The notes under the pieces were generated by a model. That model was not told the DNA's origin and did no database searches. It saw only the letters and a program-made list of their open reading frames with translations. Below, piece after piece: positions 23,568 through 32,011 of a DNA stretch of 55,664 bases. The DNA is taken from NCBI GenBank assembly GCA_943359525.1, contig CALRHV010000005.1, forward strand, positions 1 through 55,664, in the 5' to 3' direction. How positions within the stretch are numbered: position 1 is the stretch's first letter; the number at the start of each line of letters is the position of its first letter. The position numbers were made by a program, and so were the translations under genes. This DNA comes from Candidatus Uhrbacteria bacterium. Its GTDB lineage: Bacteria > Patescibacteriota > Patescibacteriia > UBA9934.

Positions 23568-23843
23568 TTATTTCCCCTTTCCCTTTCCTGCACAGCCCCA
23601 AAGTTCTCCCGCAATATACCCAGCGATGTAGCCAATGATTCCGGTCACCACCACAAGCGTCAATGCCGTTGCAAATGAGAATGGAGCAATCGTGACGTTC
23701 ATGCTCACGAAGTGCAGACCCCAGATCCATTTCAGGAATGCTGGCGCAAACCCAGTAAACACAAAGAGCGACCATACCACGTGCAGAATGGCGACGGTTC
23801 CGCCAACCGCCAATCCAACCTTATGCGAGTGTGCATGATTCAT
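23568..23843 (-). CDS. Small membrane protein, unknown function
   Basis: A 91-aa protein with a His-rich N-terminus (MNHAHSHK) and about three hydrophobic stretches (VGGTVAILHVVWSLFVFTGF, MNVTIAPFSFATALTLVVVTG and GIIGYIAGYIAGELWG). The Lys/Gly-rich end (GKGKGK) is cytoplasmic by the positive-inside rule. Similar short proteins are annotated in CPR genomes without known role. A terminator follows 8 bases after the stop. Confidence 0.7.
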   Translation of the reverse strand: MNHAHSHKVGLAVGGTVAILHVVWSLFVFTGFAPAFLKWIWGLHFVSMNVTIAPFSFATALTLVVVTGIIGYIAGYIAGELWGCAGKGKGK

Positions 23844-23894
23844 AGTGTAGTAAAAAGGTGAATAATATACTCATCATAGCAGGGTTTACAGAAC

Positions 23895-23925
23895 AAAAAG
23901 ACGCTTCGATATGAAGCGTCTTTTT
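23895..23925 (-). terminator. Terminator after tRNA-Ser (CGA)
   Basis: AAAAAGACGCTTC (23895-23907) pairs with GAAGCGTCTTTTT (23913-23925), giving a T-run on the minus strand immediately after the tRNA. Confidence 0.9.
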
Positions 23926-23927
23926 GT

Positions 23928-24015
23928 TGGCGGAGACGAGAGGATTCGAACCTCTGATGGGTTGCCCCATGCCGGTTTTCGAAACCGGTGCGTTCGACCA
24001 CTCTGCCACGTCTCC
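23928..24015 (-). tRNA. tRNA-Ser (CGA)
   Basis: Read on the minus strand: acceptor GGAGACG/CGTCTCC, anticodon stem ACCGG/CCGG region with loop TTCGAAA, long variable arm (CATGGGGCAACCCATC), G discriminator and encoded CCA. Class II tRNA reading UCG. Confidence 0.96.
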
Positions 24016-24169
24016 GAGCTCGCTTGCCCGATGGACTATCGCAACCAACGGGGTTGGTTTGCTGCGTCCATCGGCCGCTCACTTCGCCTTGCTGTGCTCG
24101 GCGGAACTGAACGGAAGCGTGATGATGATAGCGAAATACGCGAATGCGAGCAAGCGCCGGTTATGATTT

Positions 24170-24177
24170 GCTATACT
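24170..24177 (+). promoter_or_regulatory. Extended -10 of galU
   Basis: TGCTATACT ends at 24177, 9 bases before the ATG at 24187, with no ribosome-binding site; no convincing -35 is seen. Confidence 0.55.
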
Positions 24178-24186
24178 TCCCGTACT

Positions 24187-25056
24187 ATGCGAATTTCCAA
24201 GGCGATTATTCCGGTGGCGGGAATGGGGACGCGGTTTTTGCCTGCAACCAAGGCACAGCCAAAGGAGATGCTGCCGGTGGTGGACAAGCCGGTCATTCAA
24301 TATATCGTCGAGGAGGCCGTTGCCGCGGGGATTGAGGAGATTATTTTCGTGACGGCTATTGGTAAGCGTGCGCTTGAGGATCATTTTGATCGAAACTTTG
24401 AGTTGGAATATCGGCTCGAGCAAAAGAAGAAGTTTAAGGAACTTGAATCTATTGAAGCCATCGGCAAGCTTGCAAAATTCGCTTTCGTTCGTCAGCAAAA
24501 GCCTTTGGGCGACGGGCATGCGGTTCTTGCTGCTGCACCTTTCGTTGGTGACGACGAATCGGTGGCGATCTTCTTTGGTGACGACATTATTGATAGTTCC
24601 ACGCCGGCGATTGGTCAGTTGATCGAAACATACAACAACCATGGTGGTCCAGTGATTGCGCTTCAAGAGGTGCCGAAGGAGTCGGTTTCAAGTTACGGGG
24701 TTATCGATGGGAAGCAGATTACCGATCGTGAATGGAAAATTTCGAAATTCGTAGAAAAACCGAAACTCGAAGATGCGCCATCCCGTTTGGCTTTTGTGGG
24801 ACGTGCCATTCTTACTCCTGAGATTTTGAACATTCTCAAAACCCAAGAACCGGGAAAAGACGGTGAGATTCGTCTTGCTGACGCGTTCGGAACGTATCTT
24901 GCTCAAGGCGGCGCGCTGTATGGTAATCAATTCATTGGTGATCGGTACGACTGTGGAAACAAATTACAATTCGTCATTGCGCAGATCCAAATGGGACTGA
25001 AGCATCCGGAGGTTGAGGAAGGGCTTAAGGCATATTTGAAATCACTTCACGTCTAA
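24187..25056 (+). CDS. galU: UTP-glucose-1-phosphate uridylyltransferase
   Basis: A 289-aa nucleotidyltransferase making UDP-glucose for surface polysaccharides. It has the N-terminal IIPVAGMGTRFLPATKAQPKEMLPVVDKP, the FVRQQKPLGDGHAVL motif and IFFGDDIID. The C-terminal YGNQFIGDRYDCGNKLQFV matches the GalU family. Start at 24187 because an upstream extension to 23911 would run into the tRNA-Ser gene. The solute-binding lipoprotein gene begins 2 bases after its stop. Confidence 0.94.
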   Translation: MRISKAIIPVAGMGTRFLPATKAQPKEMLPVVDKPVIQYIVEEAVAAGIEEIIFVTAIGKRALEDHFDRNFELEYRLEQKKKFKELESIEAIGKLAKFAFVRQQKPLGDGHAVLAAAPFVGDDESVAIFFGDDIIDSSTPAIGQLIETYNNHGGPVIALQEVPKESVSSYGVIDGKQITDREWKISKFVEKPKLEDAPSRLAFVGRAILTPEILNILKTQEPGKDGEIRLADAFGTYLAQGGALYGNQFIGDRYDCGNKLQFVIAQIQMGLKHPEVEEGLKAYLKSLHV

Positions 25057-25058
25057 AT

Positions 25059-26462
25059 ATGCGCATCCAACGTCTTCTCACCGGTTTTCTCCTCTTTTCC
25101 ACACTCCTCACCACTGGCGCAGGATGTTTTGGTGGAGGCGCAACGGTATCATCGGCAAAGATCACCTTGAAAGTTTGGGGAGTGTTTGATGAAGAAGATT
25201 CCTGGAAGACGTTGATTGAGAAATACCACACACAGCATCCAAACGTTACAGTGGAATACACCAAACTTCGATTTGAAGAATATAAGGAAGAGCTTATTCG
25301 TGCGATCGCGGAAGGGAAGGGGCCAGACGTGATGGCCGTGCATAACACATGGCTTGGTGGATTTACGGATTTGCTTGCGCCAATGCCAGATGCGGTAAAC
25401 GTGACGCGTATGGAAACACAGGGAACGCTCCGCAAGGAGTCGGTACTTGTGGCAACGTCGGAAAGCACCATGAGCATGAAAACGCTGAAGGCGAATTTTG
25501 TGCCTGCCATTATTGACGACGTGGTGATGCCGTACGCGAAGGATTCGAAAACCGATCCTGTCGATAAGATTTATGCGCTCCCAATGGCAATGGACACGCT
25601 GGCGCTTTTTTACAATCAAGACATGTTGAACGCTGCAGGCATTCCACAGCCGCCAGCAACGTGGAAGGATTTTCAGGAAGCGGTGAAGTCGCTTACAAAG
25701 ATCGATGCCGCGGGGAAAATCACGCAGTCGGCTGTTGGCTTGGGACTGTCCGAGAATGTTGAGCGTGCGCCGGATATTCTCTCTGTCCTCATGATGCAGA
25801 ACGGTGTGAAAATGGTGGACGAACGCGGTCGCGTCACGCTGAATGAAGTTCCAAAGGGTGCTGCACGAGATGCTCCGCCGGGCGTAGACGCAGTACGGTT
25901 CTATACAGACTTCGCAAACCCAACAAAAGAGGTGTACACGTGGAATGAATCGATGCCGTCGTCGCTCGACGCATTCGTGAACGGTCAAACGGCGATGTTC
26001 TTGGGGTATAGTTATCACTTGCCGATTATTCGTACGCTTGCGCCAAAGTTGAATGTTGCTATTGCTGCGTTGCCGCAAATTAGCACCGCAGATCTTACGC
26101 AACAGGTGAACTACGGAAATTATTGGGCTGAAGGCGTTTCAAAAGACTCGGTAAACCAAGATTACGCGTGGAACTTTATTCTTTTCGCCACAGACGAAGA
26201 CAACGTGACGAGCTATCTTGCAGACGCAGAGCGGCCAACGGCGCTGCGATCGCTCATTGCGAGTCAGTTGAACGACGAGGATATTGGTGTCTTCGCCGCG
26301 CAGCTCTTAACGGCGCAAACGTGGTATCGCGGATTGGATGTTGATGCAGCAGAAGGCGCAATGAACCAACTCATCGACGACTTTTTAGCAAGCACGTACG
26401 GTGACGATACGCAGAAGGCTGTCGACAATGCCGCGCGTGTGGTGTCGCAAACATATCTTTAG
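25059..26462 (+). CDS. Extracellular solute-binding lipoprotein (sugar ABC type)
   Basis: A 467-aa family 1 solute-binding protein. The signal MRIQRLLTGFLLFSTLLTTGAGC ends in a lipobox, so Cys23 is lipidated. The mature part shows ITLKVWGVFDEEDSWKTLIEKYHTQHPNVTVEY, GPDVMAVHNTWLGGFTDLL, ALPMAMDTLALFYNQDML and the C-terminal hinge ETVYQNYAW-like NQDYAWNFILFA typical of maltose/sugar-binding proteins. No permease or ATPase gene is next to it, so its transporter is encoded elsewhere or it has another role. It may be cotranscribed with galU. Confidence 0.9.
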   Translation: MRIQRLLTGFLLFSTLLTTGAGCFGGGATVSSAKITLKVWGVFDEEDSWKTLIEKYHTQHPNVTVEYTKLRFEEYKEELIRAIAEGKGPDVMAVHNTWLGGFTDLLAPMPDAVNVTRMETQGTLRKESVLVATSESTMSMKTLKANFVPAIIDDVVMPYAKDSKTDPVDKIYALPMAMDTLALFYNQDMLNAAGIPQPPATWKDFQEAVKSLTKIDAAGKITQSAVGLGLSENVERAPDILSVLMMQNGVKMVDERGRVTLNEVPKGAARDAPPGVDAVRFYTDFANPTKEVYTWNESMPSSLDAFVNGQTAMFLGYSYHLPIIRTLAPKLNVAIAALPQISTADLTQQVNYGNYWAEGVSKDSVNQDYAWNFILFATDEDNVTSYLADAERPTALRSLIASQLNDEDIGVFAAQLLTAQTWYRGLDVDAAEGAMNQLIDDFLASTYGDDTQKAVDNAARVVSQTYL

Positions 26463-26478
26463 GGCGCGATTCGGCGCG

Positions 26479-26487
26479 TGTTATACT
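26479..26487 (+). promoter_or_regulatory. Extended -10 of the pilin array
   Basis: TGTTATACT (26479-26487) lies 8 bases before the ATG at 26496. No ribosome-binding site is seen. Confidence 0.6.
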
Positions 26488-26495
26488 TGTTCTAT

Positions 26496-27074
26496 ATGTT
26501 TCGCGCGCTCAAGTTTGGTCTTCTTGGAATAGTTCTCGCGTCTTCGTTTGGAATTTTTGCGTCAGGAACAGTTGCGCGCGCGGCTGATTTGAAGGCGAAT
26601 TACGAGGAAATCAACAGCGTGTACAATGACACTACGCAGAAGGGAATTATTTTTGCGGGAATTTGTGATACCGCCGCTCCGAGCGAAACCTCAGCCGATA
26701 CATGCCCGTGCCGAGCGTCTGGAAACTGCACGCTCGATGACGTGCTCCAGGTCTTTGTGAATCTCTCCACGTTTATTCTTGGTATTAGCGGAACAGCCGT
26801 GCTCTTTGTGTTTATTTACGGCGGGTTTAAGTGGACGTTCTCCCGTGGGGACAGTAAGTGGATAACGGCAGGAAAGAACGCCATCACAGCGTCCGTCATT
26901 GGGCTGTGCATCATTTTTGGCGCGTATGTTGCAATTAACTTCATTGTGGCTGGTTTGATAGCGAGGGATGGCGCCGTCCCGGAATCAGCCAAACTGGAAG
27001 AAACAGTGGATAACGGTTACAGGGATAGCGATAAGCCAGCATCCCCAGCATCTGACGTCTTTACTACCGAATAA
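26496..27074 (+). CDS. T4SS pilin-like protein 1 (Cys-containing)
   Basis: A 192-aa protein, first and longest of six tandem pilin-like genes. A signal peptide (FGLLGIVLASSFGIFASGTVARA) is followed by an insert with four cysteines (ICDTAAPSE, then DTCPCRASGNC), then two hydrophobic helices (LGISGTAVLFVFIYGGFKW and ASVIGLCIIFGAYVAINFIVAGL) around a polar turn SRGDSKWITAGKNAI. This two-helix layout resembles TrbC/VirB2-like pilins (family PF18895 by my recollection). The Cys insert is absent from its neighbours and could form disulfides. Start at 26496, 8 bases after TATACT. Confidence 0.75.
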   Translation: MFRALKFGLLGIVLASSFGIFASGTVARAADLKANYEEINSVYNDTTQKGIIFAGICDTAAPSETSADTCPCRASGNCTLDDVLQVFVNLSTFILGISGTAVLFVFIYGGFKWTFSRGDSKWITAGKNAITASVIGLCIIFGAYVAINFIVAGLIARDGAVPESAKLEETVDNGYRDSDKPASPASDVFTTE

Positions 27075-27080
27075 TTTTTT

Positions 27081-27416
27081 ATGAAGAACGTTTTTTGGTC
27101 CGTCTTTGCTCTTGTACTCATCGCTTTGCCACAACGTGTTTCTGCGGTAACCCTTATTAATCCTCTTGGCGAAACCGATGTCCGCGTTATTTTCGGACGA
27201 ATCATTTCTGCTGCACTTTCCATTGTGGGAACGCTCGCGCTCTTGATGTTTGTGTATGGCGGTGTGCTGTGGATGACGTCCCACGGCGATCCGAAACAGG
27301 TTACAAAGGGGAAGGATACAATTACATGGGCAGTCCTTGGTTTGGTCATTATCTTTGCATCGTACACGTTGGTGAATGCGCTGATTTCTGGAATTACGTC
27401 TGGAAGTGCATCGTGA
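27081..27416 (+). CDS. T4SS pilin-like protein 2
   Basis: A 111-aa paralogue with a short signal peptide (VFALVLIALPQRVSA), then a first helix (LSIVGTLALLMFVYGGVLWM), the family turn TSHGDPKQVTKGKDTI, and a second helix (WAVLGLVIIFASYTLVNALISG). Same two-helix pilin fold as its neighbours. It starts 6 bases after pilin 1 and has no ribosome-binding site, consistent with transcription in one operon. Confidence 0.75.
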   Translation: MKNVFWSVFALVLIALPQRVSAVTLINPLGETDVRVIFGRIISAALSIVGTLALLMFVYGGVLWMTSHGDPKQVTKGKDTITWAVLGLVIIFASYTLVNALISGITSGSAS

Positions 27417-27448
27417 TATACTATCTTTAACATTTATTCTTCTCCCGT

Positions 27449-27853
27449 ATGATGAAATCTCTTGTGCGTTTCGCAATGAGTGTGGTGCTCGGTTTAGCAA
27501 TCGCTCTTCCGTTTGTTCATTTTGGTTCTGTTGTGCATGCGGCAAGCGGTCAGCTTGAGGCAGGCGATTTGCTCGGACAAGACTTCGGCGACGCAACTGG
27601 CCTTGGTCAGGGCGATCTTACGACCACGATTGGTTCATTGATCCGCGTTGCGCTTGGTTTCCTTGGAGTCGTCGCGGTGGTGATTATTCTCTTGGGTGGA
27701 TTTAAGTGGATGATCGCCGGGGGAAGCGACGAGAAGGTTGGTGAAGCAAAGAAGCTTATTATTGCCGGTATCATTGGTTTGGCGATTATTCTTTCTGCAT
27801 ACGCCATTGCATCGTTCGTGATTAGTAGCATCGTTGGTGCGGCAGCGGGATAA
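27449..27853 (+). CDS. T4SS pilin-like protein 3
   Basis: A 134-aa paralogue: signal peptide (SVVLGLAIALPFVHFGSVVHA), a 27-residue polar N-terminal stretch ending DLTTTIGSL, then helices (GFLGVVAVVIILLGGFKWM and AGIIGLAIILSAYAIASFVIS) around IAGGSDEKVGEAKKLI. Its turn lacks the GDPKK of pilins 2, 4, 5 and 6, so it is more distant. An internal extended -10 (TGATATACT) lies upstream at 27414-27422. Confidence 0.75.
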   Translation: MMKSLVRFAMSVVLGLAIALPFVHFGSVVHAASGQLEAGDLLGQDFGDATGLGQGDLTTTIGSLIRVALGFLGVVAVVIILLGGFKWMIAGGSDEKVGEAKKLIIAGIIGLAIILSAYAIASFVISSIVGAAAG

Positions 27854-27858
27854 TTCGT

Positions 27859-28254
27859 ATGCGAAAGCTGGTAGCGATTTTTGGTGGAATACTTACGATG
27901 ACTGCGCCGCGGGCTGTTTTCGCGATCGATGCCACCGACTACGCAGCCGGCACTGGGCTAAAAACCACAGCAGGGGAGGCATTCGGAGAAACGTGGGTTG
28001 GTGCGAATGGTTCGCTTTCTACGTTTATTGGAAAAAACATCATTCAGCCAATCTTTGGACTTGTCGGCCTCGGCTTCTTTGTTCTTGCGGTGTACGCCGG
28101 CGTGTTGTGGATGACTGCACAGGGTGATCCAAAGAAGGTGGAGAAGGCAAAGGATATTTTGGTCAACGCAACCGTTGGGCTCGTCATCATCGTGTCAGCA
28201 TACGTGCTCACGAATGCCATTCTGAGCGCAGTCACGTCCGGATCGGTAACCTAG
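27859..28254 (+). CDS. T4SS pilin-like protein 4
   Basis: A 131-aa paralogue: signal-like start (AIFGGILTMTAPRAVFA), a 40-residue polar region, helix 1 (IFGLVGLGFFVLAVYAGVLWM), the turn TAQGDPKKVEKAKDI and helix 2 (ATVGLVIIVSAYVLTNAILSAV). The turn is almost identical to those of pilins 5 and 6, showing recent duplication. It begins 5 bases after pilin 3. Confidence 0.75.
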   Translation: MRKLVAIFGGILTMTAPRAVFAIDATDYAAGTGLKTTAGEAFGETWVGANGSLSTFIGKNIIQPIFGLVGLGFFVLAVYAGVLWMTAQGDPKKVEKAKDILVNATVGLVIIVSAYVLTNAILSAVTSGSVT

Positions 28255-28263
28255 TAGCCGCGT

Positions 28264-28608
28264 ATGACCAGAATTCTCGCCGCCATTGCCGAGCCTTTCA
28301 ATACGGCACCTCTCGGAAATGCTGCAGCTGGTGCGTACGGTGGTACCGCGCCGTCCACAACACTGTTCTCCGTGATGACGAATATTGTTACTGCGGTGTT
28401 TAGCCTGCTTGGACTCATCTTTCTCTTCCTCACGTTGTACGCGGGGTTTTTGTGGATGACGGCAATGGGGGATCCAAAGAAGGTCACGAAGGCAAAGGAT
28501 ATTTTGACGCAGTCGGTGATTGGATTAATCATTGTTCTGCTTTCGTATGCCATCTCGTTCTTTGTTGTCAATCTTGTTGGCACTGCCGGAGGATTCGATG
28601 GGATATAA
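28264..28608 (+). CDS. T4SS pilin-like protein 5 (no clear signal peptide)
   Basis: A 114-aa paralogue with helix 1 (FSLLGLIFLFLTLYAGFLWM), turn TAMGDPKKVTKAKDI and helix 2 (SVIGLIIVLLSYAISFFVVNLVG). Unlike the others its first 35 residues (MTRILAAIAEPFNTAPLGNAAAG) are only weakly hydrophobic and lack a convincing signal peptide, so it may be inserted in the membrane by its helices alone. It begins 9 bases after pilin 4. Confidence 0.72.
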   Translation: MTRILAAIAEPFNTAPLGNAAAGAYGGTAPSTTLFSVMTNIVTAVFSLLGLIFLFLTLYAGFLWMTAMGDPKKVTKAKDILTQSVIGLIIVLLSYAISFFVVNLVGTAGGFDGI

Positions 28609-28670
28609 CCATCCACAGCCCAGCGATTTCTCAACGTGATACACTATTCACATAATATTTTGTAAATTGT

Positions 28671-29051
28671 ATGTCGAAACTCAAGAACATCCTCATCGGC
28701 GCAGCGCTCGTGGCACTGCCATTCGGTGCGGCAATGCGCATTCCGTTTATTCATGCCGCGGACCTCACTTCAAATCTCGACCTTGTGGGTGGCGAGTCCG
28801 AACTCGGAAATGAAGAGCTCACCACCACAATTGGTAAGCTTATTTCAGCATTGCTCAGCGTGCTTGGCGTTATTTTCTTGCTTCTCATTGTCTGGGCTGG
28901 CTTTACCTGGATGACCGCACAAGGTGATCCAAAGAAGGTGGACAAAGCAAAGGACATTCTCATCACTTCCGTTGTGGGATTGATCATCTTGCTCTCGGCA
29001 TACGCCATCAGCACGTTCGTTATTGAGCAACTTGCTACAGCAACCGGATAA
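28671..29051 (+). CDS. T4SS pilin-like protein 6
   Basis: A 126-aa paralogue with a signal peptide (ILIGAALVALPFGAAMRIPFIHA), ELTTTIGKLISALLSVLGV, helix 1 (IFLLLIVWAGFTWM), turn TAQGDPKKVDKAKDI and helix 2 (SVVGLIILLSAYAISTFVIEQL). It is last in the array, 62 bases from pilin 5, and that gap contains TGATACACT, so it may have its own promoter. A strong terminator follows. Confidence 0.75.
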   Translation: MSKLKNILIGAALVALPFGAAMRIPFIHAADLTSNLDLVGGESELGNEELTTTIGKLISALLSVLGVIFLLLIVWAGFTWMTAQGDPKKVDKAKDILITSVVGLIILLSAYAISTFVIEQLATATG

Positions 29052-29071
29052 TTTCAAAAGGTTTTCAACAG

Positions 29072-29097
29072 GCGGGGCTTTCATGCCCCGCTTTTTG
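29072..29097 (+). terminator. Terminator of the pilin array
   Basis: GCGGGGC (29072-29078) pairs with GCCCCGC (29085-29091), followed by TTTTTG. Confidence 0.9.
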
Positions 29098-29102
29098 TAT
29101 TG

Positions 29103-29142
29103 AAAAAACGAAGACCCCGACATCCTTTCGGACATCGGGGTC
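29103..29142 (-). terminator. Terminator of the large membrane protein gene
   Basis: Read on minus: GACCCCGA pairs with TCGGGGTC (29113-29120 with 29135-29142), with an inner stem and two mismatches, then TTCGTTTTTT. It converges on the pilin array terminator. Confidence 0.8.
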
Positions 29143-29182
29143 AGCTCGTTGGTCACGTCACCGTAACCAGTCACTCATTCCC

Positions 29183-31120
29183 TCAGTTGCAGGGGTACGA
29201 GTGGTCGCTCGGGTGAGCCGCGCAGTACGCCGCGTTCGCCCCGGCCTGCTTGACCCTCTTGCTCGTGGCCTTCGGCTGAGGAGCCTCGACCACTTCGGCA
29301 ACCGGCTCGGCCTTGTAGGTTCCGAGACCCTTCTCGGCTGCGTCGAGCACCTTGGAACCGGCATCACTGACGATGCCGGCCGTGCGCGTCGCGCCGTGGC
29401 TCATAGACGTTTCGGTCTGCGAGATCCACTGGACGCCGACGAGGCGTACCACGAGAAACGCCCCGAGAACTGCGAGCGTTACCCCGCGGAGTGCGTTGTA
29501 CGCGTATCGCAGGTTGAGGACATCGTGGGCCTCGATCTCTGCTGCGAGCTTTCCCATGTAGGAGCTGTACACTTTGAGACCGGCGCCCCGCTTCAGGTAG
29601 CCGTAGGCGATCGCGAGAATTGCGATGAACGTGATGCCGCCGATGCGCCAGGCCTGCGGTGTGCTAAGCGCGAACGCCAGGGTGAGTGGAATCCACGCCA
29701 GCACGACAGCCGAGCTGATCGTAGCGCTGATGTTCACGAGGGAGCTGGTTTTTGCCAGCTCCTTCGAGAGCGCGTCCACGTGGTCCTTCTCCATTCGGAT
29801 GATGCCTTTGATGAACGCCGGAATAGCGCCCACCGTCTGCACGCCCTTTTGGAGGAGGTTGATGCTCACGAAGTCGAACGCGACGACCACAAGGAGGCTG
29901 ACCCAGTAGGCGAACCAGTCCACGGTAGGTGCGAAGATCGCGGTGATCACCCACACAAGGGTAAGTGCTGCCGGAGCCGCGTAGAAGCCGAGGAGAATCC
30001 CGACCACTTGCACGATTCCGGAAACCATCCACCCGAATGCCATCATGAGTGCCGAGGTACCCAAGATGCCGAGAGTGGATCCCCACGCGAAGTTCGGGAG
30101 CCAGTCCTGGTGCTCCTTTGCGATCCACAGGGCCAGAAGGCCGTAAAGAATGAGCGCGCCGACGATCGCCATCGATCCTTTGCTCGCGAGGGCGAGATTC
30201 CGTAGAAAGGTTTGGGCCTTCACGAATGCGCTCGAGGGCTGCAGTCCTGCGAAAAGGTGCAATTTATCGAGCATGTCCATGCCGCTTGCGATGATCTCGG
30301 CGCCCTGGTTGCGGTCGGCCTGGCCGATGAGCAAGAACTCGAATGCCGGGATGAGCCGACGAACGAAGTTCTCCGCCGAACGGCGCCATTTTTCGAGATT
30401 CGTGCCGCTCTGACACCCGCGGTTCTCGTAGTCCCGCATCTTCTTGCAGAACCCCACGGCGGCATCGAAGTCCGGGCCCGAGAGCCAATGTTTGATGTCG
30501 TTCGCGTTGTCCTTGAGGGTGTTGAGGAACCCGTGTTTCGCCACCGCTGCTTCGCCTTCCAGCTCGGCTACGATGTCGGTGCCCGGGGTGGCCTCGATTC
30601 GCATGAGGCGAAACATGTAGAGCAGCACGAGCTGCTGGTTGTCGCTGTACCCGCCGCCCTCCGTCGCTCCGGAGAGCGCGCGCTGGACCTTGGAGTACGA
30701 CGGTGGTGCGACGGCCGCGGGGCTGGGAGTGGTGGCGGTGGATGCGGTTGCAGGTGCGGCCATGGTGGCTCCGATGGAGGGGTTGCGAGAGAAGTTGTGC
30801 CAGTGCGCGACGACGTCGGCACGGGCGCTTGCGGTGGTTTTTCCGGTGATGCCGCGCAACATGCGCGAGGTAGCTGGGATGGTTTCGATGAATTCACCGA
30901 GGAGTCGCAGCATTCCGCCGCGCGAGTGGAGACGTTGCGCGATGAACAGGAACGCTGGGCTAGCGATGTTGGGGATCGACGCGTACAGGTCGAACAGGAT
31001 TCCGATGACCCCGTTCACGTTGTCTGCGCCGCGGAGCCGATTTGCGAGAATATCGGGAAGGCGTTGCTCGCCGTCCTCGATACAGGCGTCGAGAATGTCC
31101 CTGCTGACGGAGTCGCTCAT
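29183..31120 (-). CDS. Large multi-spanning membrane protein, unknown family, GC-rich class
   Basis: A 645-aa protein. The first about 340 residues are polar and helical with an Ala/Thr/Pro-rich linker (about 130-160); a block of about seven to eight membrane segments follows (starting SMAIVGALILYGLLALWI, with FDFVSINLLQKG and VLAWIPLTLAFAL), and the tail is acidic then basic, ending with two Cys (AYCAAHPSDHSYPCN). I cannot name the family; a channel or VirB6-like role would be speculation. The ATG at 31120 is preceded by GGGAGGA, and an upstream extension to 31303 crosses the promoter. Coding GC is visibly higher than in neighbouring genes. Confidence 0.75.
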   Translation of the reverse strand: MSDSVSRDILDACIEDGEQRLPDILANRLRGADNVNGVIGILFDLYASIPNIASPAFLFIAQRLHSRGGMLRLLGEFIETIPATSRMLRGITGKTTASARADVVAHWHNFSRNPSIGATMAAPATASTATTPSPAAVAPPSYSKVQRALSGATEGGGYSDNQQLVLLYMFRLMRIEATPGTDIVAELEGEAAVAKHGFLNTLKDNANDIKHWLSGPDFDAAVGFCKKMRDYENRGCQSGTNLEKWRRSAENFVRRLIPAFEFLLIGQADRNQGAEIIASGMDMLDKLHLFAGLQPSSAFVKAQTFLRNLALASKGSMAIVGALILYGLLALWIAKEHQDWLPNFAWGSTLGILGTSALMMAFGWMVSGIVQVVGILLGFYAAPAALTLVWVITAIFAPTVDWFAYWVSLLVVVAFDFVSINLLQKGVQTVGAIPAFIKGIIRMEKDHVDALSKELAKTSSLVNISATISSAVVLAWIPLTLAFALSTPQAWRIGGITFIAILAIAYGYLKRGAGLKVYSSYMGKLAAEIEAHDVLNLRYAYNALRGVTLAVLGAFLVVRLVGVQWISQTETSMSHGATRTAGIVSDAGSKVLDAAEKGLGTYKAEPVAEVVEAPQPKATSKRVKQAGANAAYCAAHPSDHSYPCN

Positions 31121-31215
31121 GGCGAATCCTCCCAATGGTTGAGTGAGTTGAGTAACTGAAGCGAGTTTTGAAAGGCCCGAAAAGAGGGGGTTTCCCCAGG
31201 GTTTCCGGACTGGGA

Positions 31216-31244
31216 AGAATAGCAGAAAAACCAAGAAAAGTAAA
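31216..31244 (-). promoter_or_regulatory. Promoter for the large membrane protein gene
   Basis: On minus: -35 TTTACT (31244-31239), 17-base spacer, -10 TATTCT (31221-31216) preceded by TGC. The leader to the ATG at 31120 is about 90 bases with GGGAGGA near its end. Confidence 0.6.
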
Positions 31245-31264
31245 GGGAAAGCAGAGCTATCCAC

Positions 31265-31293
31265 TGGACTTTTCTTCATTTTTCTGCTATAGT
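31265..31293 (+). promoter_or_regulatory. Promoter for the secreted-protein genes
   Basis: TGGACT (31265-31270), 17-base spacer, TATAGT (31288-31293) preceded by TGC. It is divergent to the promoter at 31216-31244 and shares the TTTTTCTGC context, so the two sides may be co-regulated. The leader to 31382 is about 80 bases. Confidence 0.6.
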
Positions 31294-31381
31294 AGAGGGT
31301 CACATACCTTCACAACTCGTGTTTCGTTCTGTAAAACCCGCCGAATCCCCATGGATCGGCTTCTCTCGCTCGAGGTCTCTC

Positions 31382-32011
31382 ATGATCCTGTCTCTCACCC
31401 TCGCATCCTCCTTCTTCGTTTCCCCGGCCCGTGCCGAGGGGACGGAACTCCCACTCCCATTCGTCGGCGCCTACGAGGTGGGCGACGAAGATGGCTGCAC
31501 GATGAACGTCGTCGCCGCTCCGTGGAACAGTGATCGTGCGGGAAACCTCATGATCGACCGTGCGGAGGCCGGCCGCATCTGTTCGGCCGCCAAGGGCAAC
31601 CTGATGATCGCTGAGGCCAAGGCCAAGGCGATCGTCGCCCGTGCCGACGCCGAAGCCGCACTCATCGCCGCCGCTGCGATTCCGGTCATGACCGGGGGCA
31701 GCGTCGACTACGAGAGCACGCCCGGCGGAAAGGTTCGTCTCGTGACGGGCCCCGCCGCGGACTGGCACGCCTACGGCACCGCGATCACCACCGGCAACGG
31801 CATGATCGGCGGGATGCCCATGGGCTACGTCGACCCCAGCATGGCGATGCTCTATCGCCTCGGTGCCGGCCAGGCCGCGTTCGGTGCACACCCCGCCATT
31901 CCTGGCGTGGTGTTCCCGATGCAGTCTGCCAGCAGCGATACCGCCCTCGGCGAGTGCCACGTGAACCTCGCCGGAAAGACGGCGCTCCTCAAGGAGTGCC
32001 AGGGCAGCTAG
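31382..32011 (+). CDS. Secreted protein, unknown family (209 aa), GC-rich class
   Basis: A signal peptide (MILSLTLASSFFVSPARAEG) is followed by a mature region with an Ala-rich helix (AEAKAKAIVARADAEAALIAAAA) and a Gly/Met-rich stretch. Three cysteines at about residues 40, 68 and 196 could pair. No family is recognised. The ATG at 31382 is chosen for the signal peptide and the GAGG about 7 bases upstream; in-frame codons back to 31319 are less likely. GC content of this gene is high: 44 of 60 bases in 31621-31680. Confidence 0.7.
   Translation: MILSLTLASSFFVSPARAEGTELPLPFVGAYEVGDEDGCTMNVVAAPWNSDRAGNLMIDRAEAGRICSAAKGNLMIAEAKAKAIVARADAEAALIAAAAIPVMTGGSVDYESTPGGKVRLVTGPAADWHAYGTAITTGNGMIGGMPMGYVDPSMAMLYRLGAGQAAFGAHPAIPGVVFPMQSASSDTALGECHVNLAGKTALLKECQGS

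Noticed and set aside
29201-31159. Two long plus-strand reading frames (334 and 315 aa) opposite the large membrane protein gene
   Set aside because: They are antisense to a frame with membrane helices, a good ribosome-binding site and a promoter. Their sequences are Arg/Glu/His-rich without family features, as expected of antisense frames in GC-rich DNA.
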